Source: UBA1672 sp964015995 (GTDB lineage: Bacteria > Pseudomonadota > Alphaproteobacteria > Micavibrionales > Micavibrionaceae). From it: a DNA stretch of 16,120 nucleotides. The stretch's first letter is position 1. The number at the start of each line of letters is the position of its first letter. Under the pieces are notes generated by a model. The model was not told where the DNA came from, made no database searches, and saw only the letters and a list, made by a program, of their open reading frames with translations. Below, piece by piece: positions 1 through 5,926 of this stretch. The stretch spans positions 1 to 16,120 of the forward strand of contig CAXHFH010000048.1 of assembly GCA_964015995.1 (NCBI GenBank), written 5' to 3'. The position numbers and the translations under genes were made by a program.

Positions 1-277
1 CAACGGCATCAAAAGACTCTTGATAAAGGCTCAGCGTTCCGCGCAGCATACCACGTGTTGATTCTTCAAAAGTAAGATCATATGTATAGAGAGGGTTAGG
101 AGTGTCAACGACACCTGAAATATATGCCATGTACGTATCTTGCGGAACAAATGTTTCTGTCATCATCTCGAGAGATAACTGCCCTTTGGTGCACTCATCC
201 GCCCGCACTGAATTTGCGCTCAAAAAGAAAAATGAGAACAAAACCACAATGACAGTTGATAAAATTCCTTTATTCAT
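1..277 (-). CDS. Secreted protein of unknown function (N-terminal part only)
   Basis: The reading frame opens with ATG at 277-275 and stays open to the window edge, giving the first 92 residues. They begin with a Lys at position 3, a long hydrophobic stretch and a likely signal peptidase I site at the end of SANSVRA, before DECTKG, so the product is probably exported to the periplasm. The mature part starts acidic, has one visible Cys and carries short motifs such as TYMAYISGVVD. I recognise no family. The Shine-Dalgarno sequence is weak. The gene is separated from rpsI by a terminator, so it is probably its own transcription unit. The C-terminal end lies outside the window. Confidence 0.7.
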   Translation of the reverse strand, partial: MNKGILSTVIVVLFSFFFLSANSVRADECTKGQLSLEMMTETFVPQDTYMAYISGVVDTPNPLYTYDLTFEESTRGMLRGTLSLYQESFDAV

Positions 278-292
278 AAACAGAGGATAAAC

Positions 293-330
293 AAAAAAAC
301 GCCCCGATGGAAATTTTTTCGGGACGTTTT
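293..330 (-). terminator. Rho-independent terminator after rpsI
   Basis: Arms at 296-307 and 319-330 form a 12-bp stem with one G-U wobble on the minus-strand RNA and an 11-nt loop. Reading on the minus strand, the stem runs into a T tract (A's at 293-299 on the plus strand). It lies 30 bp after the rpsI stop codon and before the next start codon, so it should end the rplM-rpsI transcript. Confidence 0.8.
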
Positions 331-360
331 GAAATCTGTATAAATATTGGAACGCTTGAA

Positions 361-900
361 TTAACGTTTTGCCCACTGCTTCGTACGACGAGCTTTGTGC
401 TTACCAACCTTCTTACGTTCGACGATACGATCATCACGTGTCATCATGCCGGCCTTCTTCAAGGATGGGCGAAGATCTGGTTCAAAATTCTCAAGCGCAC
501 GTGAAATACCGTGGCGTACTGCACCAGCTTGACCAGATAGACCACCACCTTTAACGGTTGCCATTACATCAAACTTGCCAACACGATCAACAACCAAAAA
601 TGGTTGGTTCAAAATCAAACGGTGTGTTTGACGGGAGAAATAGTCGCCCTGGTCTTTGCCATTAACAACAACTTTACCGGAACCGGGTTTAATCCAAACG
701 CGGGCTACCGCATCTTTACGACGACCTGTTGCATAAGCACGCCCAAGATCATCAATCTTAGGTTCCTTCTTCGCCGGAGCTTCTGCTTGCGCATCCGCAC
801 CTTCGGAAGATGCAGCAGGAGCCTCAGCTTTAGTTTCAGCAACAGCAGCACCGATATCTTTCAAGTCTTTTACTGTTTCTTCTTTTTTCTTATCAGCCAT
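361..900 (-). CDS. rpsI: 30S ribosomal protein S9
   Basis: This is the small-subunit protein whose C-terminal tail reaches the P-site tRNA. Residues from about 53 to 179 are the S9 core, with YATGRRKDAVARVW, the GGGLSGQAGAVRHGISRAL segment and the basic tail KARRTKQWAKR, which ends in the usual Lys-Arg. The first 50 or so residues are an extra Ala/Glu/Lys-rich arm that makes the protein 179 aa rather than about 130. Such arms are common in alphaproteobacterial S9. It lies 15 bp downstream of rplM in the classic L13-S9 operon. A purine-rich GATAAGGATAGGG stretch precedes the ATG. Confidence 0.97.
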   Translation of the reverse strand: MADKKKEETVKDLKDIGAAVAETKAEAPAASSEGADAQAEAPAKKEPKIDDLGRAYATGRRKDAVARVWIKPGSGKVVVNGKDQGDYFSRQTHRLILNQPFLVVDRVGKFDVMATVKGGGLSGQAGAVRHGISRALENFEPDLRPSLKKAGMMTRDDRIVERKKVGKHKARRTKQWAKR

Positions 901-915
901 AATAATGCCCTATCC

Positions 916-1374
916 TTATCTCTTGTTCTTTGCATTCATCGCCGCAACATCCAAAACTTCAGGCTGTTGAGCCTCATGTGGATGTTCCGTACCAGCATAA
1001 ACACGCATATTTTTAAATATCTGACGTCCTAAAGGCCCTTTTGGAAGCATACGCTCCACAGCCTTCTCAACAACACGCTCAGGATGCTTACCGTCTAGGA
1101 TTTGCCCTTTTGTGCGTTGCTTGATTCCACCAGGGAATCCTGTGTGCCAGTAGAAAATATCTTTTTCGCGCTTGTTACCTGTTAAGTGAATCTTATCAGC
1201 ATTAATAACAATAACGTTATCACCACAATCAACATGCGGTGTGAATTCGGGTTTGTGCTTGCCACGAAGACGTAGGGCAACGATGCTCGCCAAGCGTCCT
1301 AAAACAACGCCTTGTGCATCTATTATGACCCATTTCTTCTCAACCTCAGCAGGTTTTGCAGAATATGTTTTCAT
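916..1374 (-). CDS. rplM: 50S ribosomal protein L13
   Basis: L13 is an early-assembly protein of the large subunit. The sequence shows the L13 hallmarks: WVIIDAQGVVLGRLAS near the N-terminus, LRGKHKPEFTPHVDCGD, and the MLPKGPLGR motif. The start was set at the ATG at 1374, because the protein then begins MKTYSAKPAEVEKKW like alphaproteobacterial homologues (152 aa). An in-frame ATG at 1392 would add six residues (MKVVKE), and neither start has a strong Shine-Dalgarno sequence. rpsI follows after 15 bp, so the two are co-transcribed from the promoter at 1419-1447. Confidence 0.97.
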   Translation of the reverse strand: MKTYSAKPAEVEKKWVIIDAQGVVLGRLASIVALRLRGKHKPEFTPHVDCGDNVIVINADKIHLTGNKREKDIFYWHTGFPGGIKQRTKGQILDGKHPERVVEKAVERMLPKGPLGRQIFKNMRVYAGTEHPHEAQQPEVLDVAAMNAKNKR

Positions 1375-1418
1375 CTCTTTAACAACTTTCATCTGTTCTA
1401 ATTATTTAAAGATGAGGA

Positions 1419-1447
1419 TTTATGGCGAAAAAAACACATGGTGTCAA
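1419..1447 (-). promoter_or_regulatory. Sigma-70-type promoter of rplM-rpsI
   Basis: On the minus strand there is a perfect -35 box TTGACA (1442-1447), a 17-bp spacer and a -10-like CATAAA (1419-1424). It sits about 45 bp upstream of the chosen rplM start codon and directly precedes this ribosomal operon. Confidence 0.65.
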
Positions 1448-1487
1448 TAAAATTATACAATAAAAACATAGAATTAAGTATAAGGTA

Positions 1488-1802
1488 TTATAACACCTCA
1501 CGGTTAATCCAATCTAAAAACGGTGCATGCCCTTTTTCAATCGACCACGCCACGACGCAAGGCACATCATAACTGTGGCGTTTAACGATTTCATTCTTTA
1601 ACGCATCCAAATTTTTATCTGTAGTTTTTAGGATTGCAGCACACTCATTCGCGGATTGCACCTTTCCCTCCCACCAATACACAGATTTATGCGACGGGAA
1701 AATGTTCGCACATGCCGCTAGTTTTTCTCTTACCACGACTTCGCATATAGATTGCGCCTGTGTTTCATCTTCAAATGTGACGTAAATCATATACTCGCTC
1801 AT
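1488..1802 (-). CDS. cutA: CutA1-family divalent cation tolerance protein
   Basis: This is a 104-aa protein of the usual CutA1 size. CutA1 is a very stable trimer with a ferredoxin-like fold. It has been linked to copper and other divalent metal tolerance, but its biochemical role is not settled. Visible family motifs are the N-terminal IYVTFEDETQAQSI, LAACANIFP, VYWWEGKVQ, AAILKTT, and HSYDVPCVVAW near the C-terminus. The start is the only good ATG before the conserved first strand. It is transcribed toward rplM with a 95-bp gap that holds the rplM promoter, so it is probably a separate unit. Confidence 0.93.
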   Translation of the reverse strand: MSEYMIYVTFEDETQAQSICEVVVREKLAACANIFPSHKSVYWWEGKVQSANECAAILKTTDKNLDALKNEIVKRHSYDVPCVVAWSIEKGHAPFLDWINREVL

Positions 1803-1860
1803 AATGAATGAGTGTAATCAATGATATGGGCATGTCACCAGATAAAATAAAACAAATTAC

Positions 1861-3366
1861 CTACATATCCGTCCATGACAGCCCATGCTGGGCGGCAAGA
1901 TAATTCCCAAGGATATTATTCTGTGTCGTATTCAGTAAGTAATCAGTGACACACAAATTCTTAAAATCAACATGAGCCGCGCGTGAGCCGTCAGACAGCC
2001 CGGCGATAGATAACGCATTATATAAAATGAATGCATCAATGTCGGCGTCGTAGGTACCCTGCCCTTGCAAAATTCCATTCTGATATAAGGTAAACGTACG
2101 GTTCGCAAAATCAGCCTTAAGCGTGAGTATAGAATAAGTGGTTAACGGCGTAGAGCATGTCATTGCCAATATATCCAAAGGGGCACTTCCATCATTAATA
2201 ATGATCCGCACCGTATCATCGGTATTACCAAACAAAAACAATGCAAAACCGCGTCCACTTAAAGGGTCACCGATTGCACATATTGCTTCTGTAGATGAAC
2301 TCGTCGCCCCAATGTGAACGACCACATTAAACTCTAATGACGCGTAAGGGTTTGTTATAGTTGATATAACGCCATCAGGATCAAAGTTGTATGTATGTAG
2401 CTGATTAAACATACCACTATGAAAATACCCATTATCCGCAATATAAAGCGTGGTGCCATCCAGATAGATGCCTTCAATGGCGATGCTCTCCGACAATCTG
2501 ATCGGGTCAGATAATACGTCATTATCAATAGAATAAGCACTCACACACGACGTTAAGCCACTCACTCCGTGAGACACCCACAACAGATTATTGGTTTCAT
2601 CCAGATATAGATGATCAACATTTGATAAGGTGGTGAACGTCACCACAGTTTCAATCAATGCCCCTGTGGCCGCGTTATAACGTTTGAGTTGTTTATCATC
2701 ATAAAGTACGAGTAACGTGTCATCCCCGCTATCATACGCCAGGCCATTCGCGCCGCTATCAACTGTAATACTTCCCAAATCTGTGCCTGTTTTTGACACA
2801 TGGCGGATCAAGTTTTCAGCCTTTGATATAAACCAGAGCGTACTATCGCTCGTATCCACCGTAACGCCCTGAATGGATTGCGCCGATGGAAATTGCGTGG
2901 TGAAGACCAATTCACTGATCTTGGTTGAGCCATCTTTACTGATATTCATCAGGCTTGGCGTATACGGATCTCCATCACCTGCCTGCCCATGGTTCGAAAC
3001 CCAAAAGGTATCAGTGACATCATCAATAGCCAGCCCAGTACAAGTAATTCCCTTTCCTATATCAGAGCCCGCACCATCAGGCAGGGTTTGCGCGACTTTT
3101 GCGCCGTAATTGTAATACCCGCCAATCATATAATCATCCGTGCCATCAAACTCGACGGCTCCGGCATTGATCACTGGCTGATTGGATAAAGCATCCTGAT
3201 AGGCGCTCGGCCATTTCGATGATGAGGTTTTCCAAAGGCTAGCCGCGGCATCGGTGCCACCATCAAGCAATAAAAGCGGTGACAGGCTCGCGGGTGTAAA
3301 AGAGGGGGCAACAATAGCCCCGATTAATTTTTGCGGGCGACCAATCTGCCCTATATTTGAAAGCAT
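1861..3366 (-). CDS. Beta-propeller protein nested in a LamG/lectin-like fold
   Basis: Unrecognised as a named gene. Residues 64-81 (NAGAVEFDGTDDYM) look like the first strands of a Laminin-G/concanavalin-type domain. Residues 100-330 contain about five or six repeats of the NHL/SMP-30-like pattern, for example GLAIDDVTDTFWVSN, GVTVDTSDSTLWFIS, GLAYDSGDDTLLVLY, HLYLDETNNLLWVSH and GIYLDGTTLYIADNG, as in a beta-propeller. Residues 338-500 then resume a lectin-like fold (FTLYQNGILQG) and end with NYLAAQHGLSW, an ending seen in LamG proteins and phage structural proteins. There is no signal peptide and no membrane segment. AAGGA eight bases before the ATG supports the start. Cell-surface, virion-derived or carbohydrate-binding roles are possible, but none can be claimed. 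Confidence 0.8.
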   Translation of the reverse strand: MLSNIGQIGRPQKLIGAIVAPSFTPASLSPLLLLDGGTDAAASLWKTSSSKWPSAYQDALSNQPVINAGAVEFDGTDDYMIGGYYNYGAKVAQTLPDGAGSDIGKGITCTGLAIDDVTDTFWVSNHGQAGDGDPYTPSLMNISKDGSTKISELVFTTQFPSAQSIQGVTVDTSDSTLWFISKAENLIRHVSKTGTDLGSITVDSGANGLAYDSGDDTLLVLYDDKQLKRYNAATGALIETVVTFTTLSNVDHLYLDETNNLLWVSHGVSGLTSCVSAYSIDNDVLSDPIRLSESIAIEGIYLDGTTLYIADNGYFHSGMFNQLHTYNFDPDGVISTITNPYASLEFNVVVHIGATSSSTEAICAIGDPLSGRGFALFLFGNTDDTVRIIINDGSAPLDILAMTCSTPLTTYSILTLKADFANRTFTLYQNGILQGQGTYDADIDAFILYNALSIAGLSDGSRAAHVDFKNLCVTDYLLNTTQNNILGNYLAAQHGLSWTDM

Positions 3367-3393
3367 ATTTCATTTCCTTTGATATAAATGTGT

Positions 3394-3427
3394 AAAAATA
3401 AGGCCCGAATTCAAAAAAACGGGCCCG
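3394..3427 (-). terminator. GC-rich hairpin with T tract upstream of the propeller gene
   Basis: Arms GGCCCG (3402-3407) and CGGGCC (3420-3425) form a six-bp all-GC stem with a 12-nt loop. On the minus strand it is followed by TTATTTTT. It could terminate read-through from the HEAT-repeat gene at 3587. However, it lies between a candidate promoter and the start codon of the propeller gene, so it may act as an attenuator-like leader hairpin. Confidence 0.5.
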
Positions 3428-3461
3428 AAAAAAAGACGTAATTGTGGTGGTGAATATCCGC

Positions 3462-3491
3462 AGTTTAGCGTTTTTGGACAAGAATGGTCAA
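3462..3491 (-). promoter_or_regulatory. Candidate promoter for the propeller gene
   Basis: On the minus strand, TTGACC (3486-3491), an 18-bp spacer and TAAACT (3462-3467) resemble a sigma-70 promoter, with five and four of six matches. It lies about 95 bp upstream of the start codon at 3366 and would give a leader containing the hairpin at 3402-3425. Confidence 0.4.
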
Positions 3492-3586
3492 GAATTTATT
3501 CCTACACGAGGTTTCATTTTTTAGTAAAGAGCAAAAAAATTTGAAAGATTTAATTTCTATATTTGCCTTATCACTCTTTTTCTATT

Positions 3587-4594
3587 TCACATGCCTTTCT
3601 GAAGCTTTTTAAGTTTCTTTCGTACATCAGATTCTAAGCGATTCCCGTCTATTTCTTTGGTCACGCTGAGAATAAGATCAATAGCTTTGCTCTTGTTCTC
3701 TTTGGTTTTTGCGTTCTCAGCTATGGCTAAACAGTATTTAGCAAGGATATTTTTATAAGGATCGGCATAGTCCTTTGTTTTGTTTAAATTCCATCCATCT
3801 CTTCCTTTCTCCTGAACTTGGTTAAATGACAGAACCAAAGCATTAAAAATATTGGAGTTACTAATTTGTGCATCTTCGAGAGACGCTGCAGCTGCGTGTC
3901 GGATATGTATATTATCGCTGTTTAAAAATTGGATCAGAGCATCATGGACATCTTTTCTTTCTCTAAAATAATAAGTGCCAAGAGAGAATACAATTTGACC
4001 TCTTAATTCAGGATCATCAGCTTTTGCTGCTTTAAGAAGGGCTTCAACCGTTCCTTCGGGAATTTCCTTACCCATACTTTTGTGGATTACTACATCAATT
4101 ATTTTAGCAGCCTGAAGACGAACTTTATTTTTTTCTTTTGTATCACTTAAAATTCGAGGTAGAGATTGGTTAATTAATTCAGTGTTTTTTTCTGCAACAA
4201 GAGCATCCAAGTATTGTAAATCAATTCTTGCTTCGTCTAATGGTTTTGAAGGGTTGCATCCAATAATATCATAAAGTTCTAAATTGTTTTTATCTTTTAT
4301 CGGGTAGGCATAAAGAAGATATTTTTGTGCATTTAAAGCCCCGTAACCGCAAATAGTCGTATTACGAACATCAAGAAATTCTTTATTAGAAATGCCTTTC
4401 CATACTTTATCGATCTTGAGCACAGCCCCTGGGTGGGTGTATTTATGTACGTGCGCAGAAAAAATAGCAGGGAATTCATGGTATGCCTCTTCAGGTGTTA
4501 CATGATGTATACATGAGCAGACCTCAGAAGCATGACTAACATTAGGCAGTATTATAAACAAAGTAATCAGAAGTAAATTTTTCATATTGGCCAT
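3587..4594 (-). CDS. Secreted TIMP/netrin-like domain protein with HEAT-like repeats
   Basis: The start is the ATG at 4594 (335 aa). The frame extends upstream only through a poor TTG codon. An ATG at 4585 is a near-equal alternative. Residues 1-22 are a signal peptide ending NVSHA. The mature protein begins SEVCSC. The C-x-C pair (C26, C28) with later C82 and C113, and the pattern VWKG...CGYGALNAQKYLLYAY...GCNPSKPLDEARIDLQYL, resemble bacterial netrin/TIMP-like (NTR) domains, where such Cys pair in disulfides. From about residue 160 helical repeats appear, for example AAKADDPELRGQIVFSLGTYY and LNSDNIHIRHAAAASLEDA, which look like HEAT repeats. It is probably periplasmic or exported; its partner is unknown. 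The coding sequence looks richer in A/T than its neighbours. The att-like repeat lies just upstream. Confidence 0.78.
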   Translation of the reverse strand: MANMKNLLLITLFIILPNVSHASEVCSCIHHVTPEEAYHEFPAIFSAHVHKYTHPGAVLKIDKVWKGISNKEFLDVRNTTICGYGALNAQKYLLYAYPIKDKNNLELYDIIGCNPSKPLDEARIDLQYLDALVAEKNTELINQSLPRILSDTKEKNKVRLQAAKIIDVVIHKSMGKEIPEGTVEALLKAAKADDPELRGQIVFSLGTYYFRERKDVHDALIQFLNSDNIHIRHAAAASLEDAQISNSNIFNALVLSFNQVQEKGRDGWNLNKTKDYADPYKNILAKYCLAIAENAKTKENKSKAIDLILSVTKEIDGNRLESDVRKKLKKLQKGM

Positions 4595-4669
4595 TATCAA
4601 ACATCCGTTTAGCTTCAACCTCTTAATCAAAAATTATCATCCAATCCGCATAAATGCGAATGGTATGAT

Positions 4670-4689
4670 AATGGTCGGAACGAGAGGAT
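4670..4689. repeat. Orphan tRNA-Pro 3' end, putative attachment-site copy
   Basis: Twenty bases are identical to 8915-8934, which is the end of tRNA-Pro (CCA, discriminator base, 3' acceptor strand and part of the T arm). No tRNA body is attached: the match breaks down at 4690. This is what remains on the far side of an element that integrates at a tRNA 3' end. Confidence 0.75.
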
Positions 4690-4874
4690 ACACAACCAAA
4701 ATACAGAACCCTTACAGACACTGGGATACACGGCCTATGCTTATAATAGGTCACACCTCAAGGTCGCACTTTTGATAGAATCCGTCAAGTTTGTAGCGTA
4801 CGCTCAGACGAGTCCATACAGGCAACAATTTTTGTCTTTGGGAAAAAGATAAAATAAACGACCGAAAGTGATTA

Positions 4875-5207
4875 TTAACAAGCGATACCATAAGACTCAT
4901 AAATTGTGCCCCAAGCGGCGTCACACCCCTCTTCCCATCGCTCGACGTTATAAGCAAGGTGTTCATCAAAATCCAAAACGTCATAAACTGAATTAACAGT
5001 ACAAAATTCATCGGTTTCGACCAATTTTAGATTGATATCTTTTAATTCGGATTCAAGTGTTTTGCGAACATCCCATTCGGTGTCTGCTTTAACGGCCATG
5101 TAACCAGAGGCTCTCTGAATTTCTGGCGACAGGATCTCATTAGGCATACCCTCCACAAGCTCAAAAGTGGCGAAAACAACCCATATAGTATCCTCAAATT
5201 CTTTCAT
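4875..5207 (-). CDS. Small acidic protein of unknown function, Zur-type operator upstream
   Basis: I do not recognise this 110-aa protein. It has no signal peptide or membrane segment and is strongly acidic. It seems to form an alpha/beta domain: hydrophobic strand (TIWVVFATFEL, residues 7-17), strand (GYMAVKA, 35-41), helix (EWDVRKTLESELKDI, 44-58), strand (LKLVETDEF), then DFDEHLAYNVERWEEG. It has three Cys (69, 95, 110) and one His (83), with no obvious zinc site. It is divergent from the DUF1826 gene, and the 83-bp gap carries the perfect Zur-type palindrome, so the pair should be induced together when zinc is short. The Shine-Dalgarno sequence is weak (AAGAAAG). The single ATG choice and intact frame support a real gene. 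Confidence 0.72.
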   Translation of the reverse strand: MKEFEDTIWVVFATFELVEGMPNEILSPEIQRASGYMAVKADTEWDVRKTLESELKDINLKLVETDEFCTVNSVYDVLDFDEHLAYNVERWEEGCDAAWGTIYESYGIAC

Positions 5208-5227
5208 CAGAAACTTTCTTGATTAAC

Positions 5228-5250
5228 ATACTGTTATAATATAACAGTAT
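5228..5250. promoter_or_regulatory. Zur operator (perfect 23-bp palindrome)
   Basis: Two 11-base arms (ATACTGTTATA and its exact reverse complement) flank a central A at 5239. The inner 15 bases fit the well-known proteobacterial Zur box TGTTATANTATAACA. It sits midway between the divergent 110-aa and DUF1826 genes. A TATAAT hexamer (5235-5240, plus strand) lies inside it, so a bound repressor would cover the -10 region of the DUF1826 gene. I see no good -35 box on either strand. Confidence 0.85.
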
Positions 5251-5290
5251 ATACAATGTTATTTTAAAATTTCAAGAGATTAGAAGCACA

Positions 5291-5926
5291 ATGAATGTTT
5301 CGAGAGTAGCAAAAGTTGATGAATTAAAAGGCTTCTCATATAGCAATCATCAACTCGCCATTGCAGAGCGCCACGCACCGCAGGAATCTGACGTCTTTTT
5401 TCAAAAGCTGATGCAAACGCCTTTTCGAAATGTTGGTCAAGTTTTTAAAGACACTGCTATAGATGACATAGAATATATTCTCGAAGACGATATTCCTCAA
5501 CAGCTCCAGAAGGATCCTTTTTATTCTCGCTGGGTTTCCGATATGGCCGAGATTTGCACTGCCTTTTGCGAGGTACAAAGAAGTGATGTTATTGGCTTTT
5601 GTTTAGGCACAGAGCGCGGCTGTAGTCGCTACCATATAGACAATGTCCCTATGCGCTTGCTTGTTACATATGCCGGACAAGGCACAGAATGGTTACCCGA
5701 CGAAGCCGCAGATCGCAACGCCTTTGCGAATGGCGCACCAAATGAGAAAATTGTTAAAGATTTGTCGGCACGACAATATATGAATAGCTGGGATGTCGCT
5801 ATTTTTCGGGGCGGATCGAAGGGACTACTCCACAGAACGCCCGACGCAGCTATTAACGCCTCATCAATCTTGATGAGACTTGATCATGCCACTTTTTGGG
5901 ATTTTGTTTCGAAAAATTCTAATTAG
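5291..5926 (+). CDS. DUF1826 family protein, zinc-regulon associated
   Basis: The middle of this 211-aa protein carries the DUF1826 signature: CSRYHIDNVPMRLLVTYAG (111-129) followed by GTEWLPDEAADRNA (131-144), and later WDVAIFRGG and LLHRTPD (167-185). The biochemical function of the family is unknown, but members are often found beside COG0523 GTPases in zinc (Zur) regulons, as here. H115-x-D117 with H181 has the arrangement of the HxD...H iron site of cupin-like 2-oxoglutarate dioxygenases. That likeness is my inference. It is soluble and has no signal peptide. The start follows the Zur operator with a moderate purine-rich ribosome binding site. Its stop codon abuts, base to base, the stop codon of the convergent exchanger gene. 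Confidence 0.85.
   Translation: MNVSRVAKVDELKGFSYSNHQLAIAERHAPQESDVFFQKLMQTPFRNVGQVFKDTAIDDIEYILEDDIPQQLQKDPFYSRWVSDMAEICTAFCEVQRSDVIGFCLGTERGCSRYHIDNVPMRLLVTYAGQGTEWLPDEAADRNAFANGAPNEKIVKDLSARQYMNSWDVAIFRGGSKGLLHRTPDAAINASSILMRLDHATFWDFVSKNSN

Noticed and set aside
4751..5011. Alternative minus-strand frame of 86 codons overlapping the 110-aa gene
   Set aside because: Hydrophobic start but no domain, overlaps a better-supported gene and shows no likeness to an integrase, which I looked for here because of the att-like repeat.
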